Source: Oscillospiraceae bacterium
GTDB lineage: Bacteria > Bacillota > Clostridia > Oscillospirales > Oscillospiraceae
Length of the DNA: 34,443 bases
Assembly: GCA_022800665.1 (NCBI GenBank)
Contig: JAAWQS010000029.1
Location: 1-34,443 of the forward strand
Direction of reading: 5' to 3'
Below the pieces are notes generated by a model that saw nothing but the letters and a program-made list of their open reading frames with translations, had not been told where the DNA came from and did no database searches. Positions 16,415 to 23,345 of this stretch are shown one piece after another; position 1 is the first letter of the stretch; every line of letters begins with the position of its first letter. Position numbers and translations under genes: made by a program.

Positions 16415-17263
16415 ATGAAGCAGCACAGAAAGAAATACACCGCAATGCTGCTGGCCCTGTGCGCAGCCATGAACCTGACCGCCTGCGGCGGCAATGGAGG
16501 CAGCGGCGGCAGCGGAAAGGACCCCCTGGCCGCAGCCATGGAAAACATGAGCAAGGTGGAGAGTATGGACGCCAAGATGGTCATGGAGATGGACATGACG
16601 GCGGGAGACCAGACGCTGGAGACAGTCACCACAATCGACACCAGCCTGTTCACCGAGCCTATGCGCCTGAAAGTGGATATGACCATGGACATGAGCGGCT
16701 ACAGCGATGTCGGTATGGAGATTTATGCCGAGGAGGCGGAGGACGGCACGCTCGTCATGTACCAGTATGACGGCATGGACTGGAGTACCCAGAACGTCAC
16801 CACAGATGATCTGGTGCAGTACGATGTCAGCGGCAGCATGGACGCATACATAGCCAGCGCGTCCAACTTCAAGCAGGAGGGGACCGAGCAGGTGGGCGGC
16901 GCCAGCGCCTATAAGTACACCGGCGTGATTACCGGCGACTCCATGCAGGATGTCATGATGTCCTCCGGCGCCCTGGATTCCCTGGGTACCCAGATGAACA
17001 TGGACGAGGCGCAGATGGAGGAGCTGCTGTCCGGCGACATCGCCGTGACGCTGTGGATTGACGAGGAGAATCTGTATCCCGTCCAATACGATATGGACAT
17101 GACCGAGGTCATGGACGGCCTGATGGGCAAGATTCTGGAGGCCGCCGGCAATGACGCGGCAGGCTTGACCATGAGCATTCCCAAGATGACCATCAGCATG
17201 ACCTGCGGCAACTTCAACAGTGCAACCGATTTTACCATCCCTGAGGAAGCCAAAAACGCCTGA
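16415..17263 (+). CDS. Lipoprotein, LppX/DUF6612-like
   Basis: Predicted exported lipoprotein of 282 residues. A basic N-terminus and hydrophobic stretch end in the lipobox LTAC with lipidated Cys24, followed by a Gly/Ser-rich linker. The rest is mainly beta-strand-like, with repeated TM/DM-rich phrases (VKVDMTMDMSG, KVMEMDMT-like patterns), resembling LolA/LppX-type hydrophobic-pocket lipoproteins often labelled DUF6612 in Clostridia. The function is unknown; binding of lipid or a hydrophobic ligand is family inference. AAGGAGG is placed eight bases before ATG. A TACAAT at 16363-16368 may be its -10. rsmI follows 29 bases after the stop, perhaps by readthrough. Confidence 0.85.
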   Translation: MKQHRKKYTAMLLALCAAMNLTACGGNGGSGGSGKDPLAAAMENMSKVESMDAKMVMEMDMTAGDQTLETVTTIDTSLFTEPMRLKVDMTMDMSGYSDVGMEIYAEEAEDGTLVMYQYDGMDWSTQNVTTDDLVQYDVSGSMDAYIASASNFKQEGTEQVGGASAYKYTGVITGDSMQDVMMSSGALDSLGTQMNMDEAQMEELLSGDIAVTLWIDEENLYPVQYDMDMTEVMDGLMGKILEAAGNDAAGLTMSIPKMTISMTCGNFNSATDFTIPEEAKNA

Positions 17264-17292
17264 TTACCACGGCATATAAAGGAGAAACGCAC

Positions 17293-18120
17293 ATGAGCGG
17301 CACATTGTATCTGGTAGCAACCCCTATCGGCAACCTGGGCGATTTCAGCCCCCGTGCCGCCGGGACGCTGGAGCGTGTAGATTTCATCGCCGCCGAGGAT
17401 ACGCGGGTGTCCATGAAGCTGCTGAACCATCTGGGACTGAAAAAGCAGCTTGTGAGCTACCATCAGCACAACCGTGCCGCCGCAGGGCCGCAGATTCTGG
17501 GCCGCCTGCTGGCAGGGGAGTCCTGCGCCCTGGTGACAGACGCCGGGACGCCTGCCATCAGCGATCCCGGAGAAGACCTGGTGCGGCTTTGCGCGGAACA
17601 CGGCGTTGCGGTGCAGTCGATTCCAGGCTGCTGTGCGCTGATCTCCGCGCTGGCGGTCAGCGGACTGCCCACAGGACGGTTTACCTTTGAGGGCTTTTTG
17701 TCCGTGAACAAAAAAGAGCGGCGGGAGCGCTTGCTGTCCCTCGCCGCCGAGGAGCGGACCATGATTTTTTATGAGGCCCCCCACAGGCTGCGGGCGACGC
17801 TGGCGGATTTGCTGGAGGCGTTCGGGGACCGGCCCGCTGCCCTGTGCCGGGAACTGACCAAGCTCCACGAGGAGACCCGCCGCACGACCTTGGCGCAGGC
17901 TGTGGAGCGCTACCAGGAACACGACCCCCGCGGGGAATTTGTGCTGGTAGTCGCCGGCAGGGAACCGGTGAAAGAGGCCGCTGTGAGTCTGGAAGAGGGC
18001 GTGCGGATGGTCCTGGACCGCCGGGAGGCCGGAGAGCGGATGAAAGATGCTGTGCGGCAGGTGGCTGCGGCAACGGGTCTGAGCCGCAACGAGCTGTACG
18101 ACGCGGTCTTGAAGGCTTGA
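17293..18120 (+). CDS. rsmI: 16S rRNA (cytidine-1402-2'-O)-methyltransferase RsmI
   Basis: S-adenosylmethionine-dependent enzyme that 2'-O-methylates C1402 of 16S rRNA in the decoding centre. 275 residues, full length. It has TLYLVATPIGNLGD at the N-terminus, IAAEDTR near 35, the SAM-binding VTDAGTPAISDPG near 80, IPGCCALISALAVSG and FYEAPHRL near 160. ELTKLHEE and GEFVLVV are also characteristic. AAAGGAG lies seven bases before ATG. A hairpin terminator follows the stop at once. Confidence 0.97.
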   Translation: MSGTLYLVATPIGNLGDFSPRAAGTLERVDFIAAEDTRVSMKLLNHLGLKKQLVSYHQHNRAAAGPQILGRLLAGESCALVTDAGTPAISDPGEDLVRLCAEHGVAVQSIPGCCALISALAVSGLPTGRFTFEGFLSVNKKERRERLLSLAAEERTMIFYEAPHRLRATLADLLEAFGDRPAALCRELTKLHEETRRTTLAQAVERYQEHDPRGEFVLVVAGREPVKEAAVSLEEGVRMVLDRREAGERMKDAVRQVAAATGLSRNELYDAVLKA

Positions 18121-18122
18121 CG

Positions 18123-18167
18123 AACCCCCAGGAGGAAACCCGGACAGGGTTTTTCTCCTGGGGGGTT
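18123..18167 (+). terminator. Terminator after rsmI with nested hairpins
   Basis: Twelve-bp outer stem (18123-18134 with 18155-18167). Within it, AAACCC pairs with GGGTTT (18136-18141 with 18147-18152), followed by a T run. The inner hairpin alone resembles an intrinsic terminator. Confidence 0.8.
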
Positions 18168-18185
18168 GTTGATGAGGCTGTCTTG

Positions 18186-18446
18186 TCAGTCCAGAACGGC
18201 GCATACCTCTTGGCCGGAAGCTGCGCTGCCGGAAAAAATCTCTTCCAATAATTCTTCCGCCTGGGGCTTTTTGTCCGCGGGGACAAATATTTTTAATCCT
18301 CTCCGCATGCCGGTTTTTATAGCTAATCCAATATCCTGTGAAGAAAAAGCTGTGCAGGGAATATGATTGTTCCGCAAGATTTCCATAAACATTTCGGCCC
18401 ACATGGCGTCCTTCTCTACCAAAAATTCATAATAACCAGTATTCAT
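18186..18446 (-). CDS. DUF2007-family small protein (putative signal-transducing protein)
   Basis: 86 residues matching the DUF2007 pattern: YYEFLVEKDAMWAEMFMEILRNN-type start, IPCTAFSS, a Lys-Gly loop, then LKIFVPADKKPQAEELLEEIF. The fold in this family is ferredoxin-like and compared with PII signalling proteins. The true function is unknown. GGAAAGGGGGAAG lies about five bases before ATG. It has its own promoter and diverges from the cobalamin riboswitch operon, with about 175 bases between the start codon and the riboswitch aptamer. Confidence 0.85.
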   Translation of the reverse strand: MNTGYYEFLVEKDAMWAEMFMEILRNNHIPCTAFSSQDIGLAIKTGMRRGLKIFVPADKKPQAEELLEEIFSGSAASGQEVCAVLD

Positions 18447-18492
18447 AAATCTTCCCCCTTTCCACTGCTGCAGTTCCCGCGCCGCTGTTATA

Positions 18493-18521
18493 ATTATAGC
18501 ACAGAGTTTGCTTCAATTCAA
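18493..18521 (-). promoter_or_regulatory. Promoter of the DUF2007 gene
   Basis: Read on the minus strand: TTGAAT (18521-18516), a 17-base spacer and TATAAT (18498-18493). Confidence 0.75.
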
Positions 18522-18572
18522 TCTGTTCTCGAAACTTTTTTCCGGGGTTAAAAGAGGATTTGAACTTCAACC

Positions 18573-18601
18573 TTGACTTTTCCATCTGTATGGAGTATAA
18601 T
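18573..18601 (+). promoter_or_regulatory. Promoter of the cobalamin-transport operon
   Basis: TTGACT at 18573-18578, a 17-base spacer and TATAAT at 18596-18601. The predicted start near 18608 lies just before the riboswitch aptamer. Confidence 0.85.
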
Positions 18602-18620
18602 CCTCTCAAAATGAAACAGA

Positions 18621-18757
18621 ATTTCCGGACTTTGCGCGGTCGGGCCGCGCAGGAAGCTGGGTGAGAATCCCACACAGGAACGCTGCTGTATGGCGGGAGC
18701 GGTCTCTCCAAATGGGGAAGCCGCGGTGATCGCTGAGTCAGAACACATCCGGAGAAT
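18621..18757 (+). promoter_or_regulatory. Cobalamin riboswitch aptamer
   Basis: The conserved core of the cobalamin aptamer is visible: AGGAAGC then GGTGAGAATCC (18660-18670), CACACAGG, the GCTGCTGTA block near 18681-18690 and GAGTCAGAAC at 18735-18744. P1 is formed by TCCGGA at 18624-18629 with TCCGGA at 18748-18753 plus flanking A/T pairs. A GCGCGG/CCGCGC hairpin lies near 18634-18650. Peripheral elements are short, which suggests the smaller class. It controls the downstream B12-type ABC importer. Confidence 0.9.
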
Positions 18758-18820
18758 CTGCCGCGTGTGCCGCTTTTCGGACTCAAGAGCGGTGCATATT
18801 GTCTCCGGAGAGTATTTTTG

Positions 18821-18855
18821 CGCGCTGAGTTCAGGCTCGGCGCGTTTTCCTTTTT
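18821..18855 (+). terminator. Riboswitch-controlled terminator
   Basis: Nine-bp stem CGCGCTGAG (18821-18829) with CTCGGCGCG (18836-18844, one G-U), then TTTTCCTTTTT (18845-18855). A second CTCCGGAG copy near 18802-18809 could compete with P1 as an antiterminator; that part is inference. Confidence 0.85.
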
Positions 18856-18909
18856 ACAGAGCTGTATCCCTAACATGAGGGCGGAAAGCTGTTTTCAGCG
18901 GAGGAAGCA

Positions 18910-19938
18910 ATGGAAAGAAATGGAGTAAAGACCCTGTTTTGGTTTGGCATTCTGTTGGTTGGGACGGCATGTGTTTTTCTGCTGAACGTCGGGCTGGGTT
19001 CTGTGAATATTACAGGTTCCGATATCGTCCGCGTATTTGCCGATGAACTTTTCGGCCAATCCGGTGTGAAGGACAACGCCCACCTGATTATCTGGCAGCT
19101 CCGCCTTCCGAGAGCAATGGCTGGTCTGGCCTGCGGCGCGGCGTTGGCGATTTCTGGCCTGCTGCTGCAAACTTTTTTTGAAAATCCCATCGTGGAACCG
19201 TATGTGCTGGGAGTATCCTCCGGTTCGTCCCTCTTTGTTGCGTTAGTGACAATGGGCGGTTTTACATTCGGTGTCCGGCAGGTTACGCCGCTGTTTCGAT
19301 TCACCGGCGCATTTATTGGGGCTATGCTGGTCATGGCGGTGGTGCTTCTGGCGGCGGCCAGGGTGAAAAATGTGGTCACGCTGCTGATTGTCGGTCTGAT
19401 GGCCGGGTACATCTGCAGCGCCGCGGCCAGCATCCTCAGCGCCTTTGCCGAGCGGGAGCAGATCGCCGGTTACGCGATTTGGAGTATGGGTACCTTTTCC
19501 GGCTTTACCTGGCAGCATCTGCCGGTCCTCTACGGAATTGTGACGGTCTCTCTGGTTCTCGCCTGTCTGCTGGCAAAGCCTCTCAACGCCCTGCAGATGG
19601 GGGACCGTTACGCCGCCAGCATGGGCGTGAATGTGAGAGCTGTCCGCTGTGCGATTATTCTCGTCTCCAGCGTTCTCAGCGCGGCAGTGACCGCCTTTGC
19701 AGGTCCGGTATCCTTTATCGGTCTGGCGGTACCCCATATCTGCCGTATACTCTTCCACACATCCGACAGCCGTATTCTTCTGCCAGCCGCTATGTTGGGC
19801 GGTGCGCTGATGGCCGGACTCTGCGACTTTGCCGCCCGGACCATCGTATCACCGGCAGAACTGCCATTAGGCGCAATTACTGCCGTAATTGGCGCGCCGG
19901 TGGTGGTATTCCTGCTGACGAGAAAGGACAAGCTATGA
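18910..19938 (+). CDS. btuC: FecCD/BtuC-family ABC transporter permease (probable vitamin B12)
   Basis: Membrane subunit of a type II ABC importer. 342 residues, about ten hydrophobic segments. It has the family motifs IWQLRLPRAMAGLACGAALAISG near residue 60, the GVSSG motif near 105, GLMAGYICSAAASILS, and the C-terminal cytoplasmic coupling region VSFIGLAVPHICR. GGAGG lies five bases before ATG. The cobalamin riboswitch upstream points to B12 or cobinamide rather than heme or siderophore; substrate assignment rests on that context. The stop overlaps the ATPase start (ATGA). Confidence 0.93.
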   Translation: MERNGVKTLFWFGILLVGTACVFLLNVGLGSVNITGSDIVRVFADELFGQSGVKDNAHLIIWQLRLPRAMAGLACGAALAISGLLLQTFFENPIVEPYVLGVSSGSSLFVALVTMGGFTFGVRQVTPLFRFTGAFIGAMLVMAVVLLAAARVKNVVTLLIVGLMAGYICSAAASILSAFAEREQIAGYAIWSMGTFSGFTWQHLPVLYGIVTVSLVLACLLAKPLNALQMGDRYAASMGVNVRAVRCAIILVSSVLSAAVTAFAGPVSFIGLAVPHICRILFHTSDSRILLPAAMLGGALMAGLCDFAARTIVSPAELPLGAITAVIGAPVVVFLLTRKDKL

Positions 19939-21110
19939 GCGAAATACTCCGTACTGTCCGGCTGGACGTAGGCTATGAGGGGAAAGCTGTCATCAGCGGC
20001 GTGGAGATCGAGGCCCTGCGGGGACAGACCATCTGTTTGATTGGTCCAAACGGGGCGGGGAAGTCCACCATACTGCGCACACTCTCCGGGATGCTGGCCC
20101 CGGTGGAAGGCACGGTGTATATCAAAGGGGAGGACCTGCGCACAGTCAAAATCTCCGCGCTGTCCCGCACCATGGCTGTGGTGCTGACGGAAAAACGGAA
20201 CATGGACATGACCACCGCCTATGAGGTAGCCGCAATGGGCCGGATGCCCTATACCGGCTTTTTCGGACGGCTGGAGGAGGCGGATCACCGTATTATCCGG
20301 GAATGCATGTCCGTCGTGGGCGCGGCGGGTCTGGCAAAGCGTGAGTACCACAGCCTCAGCGATGGGGAGAAGCAGAAGGTTATGATTGCCCGTGCGCTGG
20401 CCCAGGAACCGGAGCTGATGATCCTGGACGAGCCGACCAGCCATTTGGACATCCGGCACAAGGTGGAAGTCGTGGGTATCCTGAGCAGGATGGTGAAGGA
20501 GCGGGGAATGACTGTGATTCTGGCTCTGCACGATGTGGACTTGGCAGTGAAGGGGTGCCAATATGCGCTGCTGGTCCGGGACGGTGAGATCGCCGCCCAG
20601 GGAAGACCTGAAGATATCGTTCAGGAGAATACGATTACAGACCTGTATCAAATCAACGGGGCCAGTTACAACGCGCTGCTGGGATGTATGGAGCTGCACA
20701 ATAATAATCCGATCAGCGCATTTGTGTCGGCAGGGGCAGGGAGAGGGACTCCGGTATACCGGGCGCTGTCCCGGATGGGCATTGGCACGGCTACCGGAAT
20801 TCTGTTTGAGAATGATGTGGATTGCTGTATTGCACGTTCCATGCAGCTGAAAGCTGTGGTGCAAAAGCCCTTTACACCAATTGGAGAAGAGCAGATAGCA
20901 GAAGCTGCAGGGCTGATACGGCAGTGCCGGTATGCGATTGACAGCGGTTTCCCGGCAGGACCGTACTGCCAGGCCAGCCTGGACCTGCTGCGGGAAGCAA
21001 AGCAAGTATTTACATTCCGGAAGCCGGAGGAATGCAGGGGGCTTTATGGCAGTGCGTCCGTATGTTTTGTCGATTCTATAGCCCGGCTGCAGCGGGAATT
21101 GGAGGCATAA
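19935..21110 (+). CDS. btuD: B12-type ABC transporter ATPase with C-terminal extra domain
   Basis: ATP-binding subunit of the importer, 391 residues from ATG 19935 (overlapping the permease stop). Residues 1-254 are a complete FecE/BtuD-type ATPase: Walker A GPNGAGKST at 37-45, signature LSDGE at 141-145, Walker B with D165-E166, switch H199. Residues 255-391 are an additional domain not needed for ATPase activity, with FVSAGAGRGTPVYRALSRMG, ATGILFENDVD, AVVQKPFTPI and a late SASVCFVDS stretch. I recall similar tails on BtuD-like proteins of archaea and some Clostridia. The Rossmann-like pattern suggests a ligand-sensing or accessory role, but its function is unknown. Ordinary BtuD proteins are about 250 residues. 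Confidence 0.92.
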   Translation: MSEILRTVRLDVGYEGKAVISGVEIEALRGQTICLIGPNGAGKSTILRTLSGMLAPVEGTVYIKGEDLRTVKISALSRTMAVVLTEKRNMDMTTAYEVAAMGRMPYTGFFGRLEEADHRIIRECMSVVGAAGLAKREYHSLSDGEKQKVMIARALAQEPELMILDEPTSHLDIRHKVEVVGILSRMVKERGMTVILALHDVDLAVKGCQYALLVRDGEIAAQGRPEDIVQENTITDLYQINGASYNALLGCMELHNNNPISAFVSAGAGRGTPVYRALSRMGIGTATGILFENDVDCCIARSMQLKAVVQKPFTPIGEEQIAEAAGLIRQCRYAIDSGFPAGPYCQASLDLLREAKQVFTFRKPEECRGLYGSASVCFVDSIARLQRELEA

Positions 21111-21178
21111 AAACGTTTACAGTGCAGTCGGGTACATTGGACTGTATTTGGATAAATTCGTACAACAGGAGGAACAGA

Positions 21179-22333
21179 ATGAGCGTGAAAAAATTATGGA
21201 TACTGGCGCTGGCGGCAATACTGCTGCTGTCCGGCTGCGGCGCTGGCGGCGAGGAACAGGAGGACGAGGTGGATGCGCAGGTCAGCGATCTGCCGGCAAC
21301 CGGCCTTGGGATTCGGAATGCGCAGAATTTTGATATTCAGTATCTTGCGGACGGTGTCAAGCTGCTGACCGACTCTGCCGGACGGGAACTGCTGCTGGTC
21401 CCCGAAGGCGGCAAGGCTCCTGCTGGCTATGGCGATGCCCTGCTGGTGCGTACGCCGGTCAAGCGGGCGATGTATACGTCCACCACCCATGTGGGGTTCC
21501 TGGGCGCGCTGGAGGAGGACAGTCTCTACGATTCTATTGCCGCCGTGACCACGGAGGCATCCCAGTGGAGCACGCCCCAGGTAGCGGAACGCTTTGCCAA
21601 CGGACAGATCACCTATATTGTACAGGATTCCTGGACAGCGGGGGATGTGGAGAGTATTGTAGCCACAGCGCCTGACCTGGTTTTCACGGATATGTCCAGC
21701 GAGGGCGGTACGGCGTTGTGTACAATGCTGGACCAGCTGGCGATTCCCTATGTTGTGGTGGCGGAAAACCAGGATACCGGTTCCGAGGCGTATCTGGAGT
21801 GGCTGAAGTTTTTCGGCGCGTTCTATAATCTGGACGAGAAGGCCGACAGTCTCTACGAAGAAAAGCTGGACCATTTGGAGGAGCTGTATCGAAAAGTGGC
21901 TTCCATTCCAGAGGCGGACCGCCCTGTGGTGGCCTTCGGCATGGTCTTTGACGGCATCGTATACACCCAGAGCAGCAGCTCCAGTATTGCTAAGCAGCTG
22001 GAGCGGGCCGGGGCGGTATATGCGCTGCAGGATTTGGAGGGAGACGGCGTGATGCAGTTGGGGATGGAAGAATTCCTGGACGAATGCAGAGATGCGGATA
22101 TCCTCATTTATGACTCGCTTCCTATGTATATGCAGGGGACGCTGCTGGATGAAAACCCGCTGTTTGCGGAGTTCAAAGCCTATCAGAACCAGCAGGTGTA
22201 TACCATGGATAACGGTTACTATATGAACAGCGCCAAGGTCGTGGAAAAGTTCGAGGACCTGCTGGCTATGTGCCATCCGGATCTGGCGGAAGGCCATGTA
22301 TTCACCGTCTATCAGCCGCTGCAGAATTATTAA
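21179..22333 (+). CDS. btuF: Lipoprotein substrate-binding protein of the B12-type importer
   Basis: Extracytoplasmic receptor delivering substrate to the permease. 384 residues from ATG 21179, which follows AGGAGGAAC by five bases. Earlier in-frame ATGs lie inside the ATPase gene and lack a signal. Signal peptide MSVKKLWILALAAILLLSGC ends in lipobox LSGC with Cys20. The mature part has the two-lobed FhuD/BtuF pattern: SIAAVTTEASQW, QITYIVQDSWTAGDVESI, APDLVFTDM, LAIPYVVVAEN, a long linking helix (YLEWLKFFGAFYNLDEKA) and the C-terminal lobe with DILIYDS. It is 68 bases after the ATPase. Cobalamin specificity is inferred from the riboswitch. Confidence 0.92.
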   Translation: MSVKKLWILALAAILLLSGCGAGGEEQEDEVDAQVSDLPATGLGIRNAQNFDIQYLADGVKLLTDSAGRELLLVPEGGKAPAGYGDALLVRTPVKRAMYTSTTHVGFLGALEEDSLYDSIAAVTTEASQWSTPQVAERFANGQITYIVQDSWTAGDVESIVATAPDLVFTDMSSEGGTALCTMLDQLAIPYVVVAENQDTGSEAYLEWLKFFGAFYNLDEKADSLYEEKLDHLEELYRKVASIPEADRPVVAFGMVFDGIVYTQSSSSSIAKQLERAGAVYALQDLEGDGVMQLGMEEFLDECRDADILIYDSLPMYMQGTLLDENPLFAEFKAYQNQQVYTMDNGYYMNSAKVVEKFEDLLAMCHPDLAEGHVFTVYQPLQNY

Positions 22334-22456
22334 GGCAGCCGCTTGCAAAAGTGGCGGAAGATTTGTTATAAGAGTACCCTCTCAGAGAACATTCCGCTTC
22401 GAATCAGCTTTGCCTGAGTGAACTGTATGACGGCTTGGGAAGCGTAGAGGTGAATG

Positions 22457-22579
22457 ATGGTTTCCACGCTGAAGGAGTTCATACCGGACAGAGATGCTGT
22501 TGCGGAGAGAACCGCACAGCAATTCCATCTGCTGCCGCAGATCGCGGCGGAAAAAGTGAATCTGTACTGGAAGCAATAG
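22457..22579 (+). CDS. Possible 40-residue small protein at the end of the B12-transport operon
   Basis: A short ORF in the 260-base stretch between btuF and its terminator. GAGG at 22447-22450 lies six bases before ATG 22457; an alternative ATG is at 22454. The peptide starts MVSTLKEFIPDRD and ends NLYWKQ. It looks amphipathic, with no signal peptide or Cys. Its codon use resembles the real genes nearby. I recognise no family. It would be under riboswitch control. It may equally be the decayed 3' part of a lost gene, since other frames around it are interrupted by stops. Confidence 0.3.
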   Translation: MVSTLKEFIPDRDAVAERTAQQFHLLPQIAAEKVNLYWKQ

Positions 22580-22596
22580 TTTATCAAACAGGAAAG

Positions 22597-22637
22597 AAAG
22601 AGGGTGCGGCAATGATGGATTTTGCCGCACCCTCTTT
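22597..22637. terminator. Strong bidirectional terminator after the B12-transport operon
   Basis: Sixteen-bp perfect stem (22597-22612 with 22622-22637) bounded by A and T runs. It can end plus-strand transcription from the btu operon and minus-strand transcription from the DUF4179-type fragment, whose stop lies at 22642. Confidence 0.93.
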
Positions 22638-22641
22638 TGTT

Positions 22642-23295
22642 TCAGCTGACAGGAATCTCCGTATCACAGACTATAATGGCCTCTATATCCTCCACCAAGT
22701 GGGGGGCGCTGAAGCTGCCGGTATAATACGCTTTCTGGGACGCCTTGCCTGTAGTTCCGCTTGAGCCGCCGTTTGAACTCGCAATCGGTTCCACAGTGCC
22801 GTCCTTCAGACGCAGCGCAGCGGTTAGCTGGAAGTGCCAGTCATCCTCCTCCAGCTTCTGGACATCCATATGCAGGCGGAAGCTCAGGGAGGAAACGCTC
22901 ATCTCATGAATGGTGCATTCTCTGCCATCGTTATCGGTGAAGTGCAGGTCTTTTACCGGGAGTTTCACAGTAGAGTCTCTGTAGCGCAGAGCAAACCGCA
23001 GTTCCCACGTTCCCTCGGCAACTACCGTGCAAGCATCGGTTTCGGGGTCTACGGCTATAAGGTCCTGAAAAGTCACCGTGACATTGCGGCCTATGAGGGG
23101 CCGCGAAGAGGACCACTCTTCAACAATGTGCAGGGTACCATCCCCATCCTGCCGCGGTCCTATAAAGCCGGCCCCGCCGCTGGAGGAATGGGCAATATAA
23201 TTTCCGTATTTGGCAAATCCGCTCACATTCTCCGGGACCGGTTTGCCATCGTCGCGTGTCAGTGTGTAGACGATATACGTGTATTGTTGCACCAA
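22642..23295 (-). pseudogene. N-terminally truncated DUF4179/DUF5643-type (anti-sigma-factor-like) protein fragment
   Basis: The 217-residue frame resembles the extracellular C-terminal half of DUF4179-type proteins, which in intact form have an N-terminal cytoplasmic segment and a membrane helix and are often paired with an ECF sigma factor. Recognisable pieces are NVSGFAKYGNYIAHSSSGGAG, the GTWELRFALRYRDSTVKLPV block and IHEMSVSSLSFRLHMDV. No membrane helix, signal or sigma-factor neighbour is present. The frame opens only with TTG/GTG codons, no ribosome binding site, directly downstream of the helicase terminator. I infer that the 5' part and promoter were deleted. The family assignment is from motif memory. 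The intact stop and terminator suggest fairly recent decay. Confidence 0.6.
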
Positions 23296-23300
23296 TTTGA

Positions 23301-23337
23301 AAAAAGCGGCAGCAGCTGGTTGACCAAGCTGCTGCCG
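23301..23337 (-). terminator. Terminator after the DEAD-box helicase
   Basis: Eleven-bp stem (23307-23317 with 23327-23337), followed on the minus strand by a run of T (A run at 23300-23305 on the plus strand). It starts nine bases after the helicase stop. Confidence 0.9.
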
Positions 23338-23345
23338 TTTATGAT

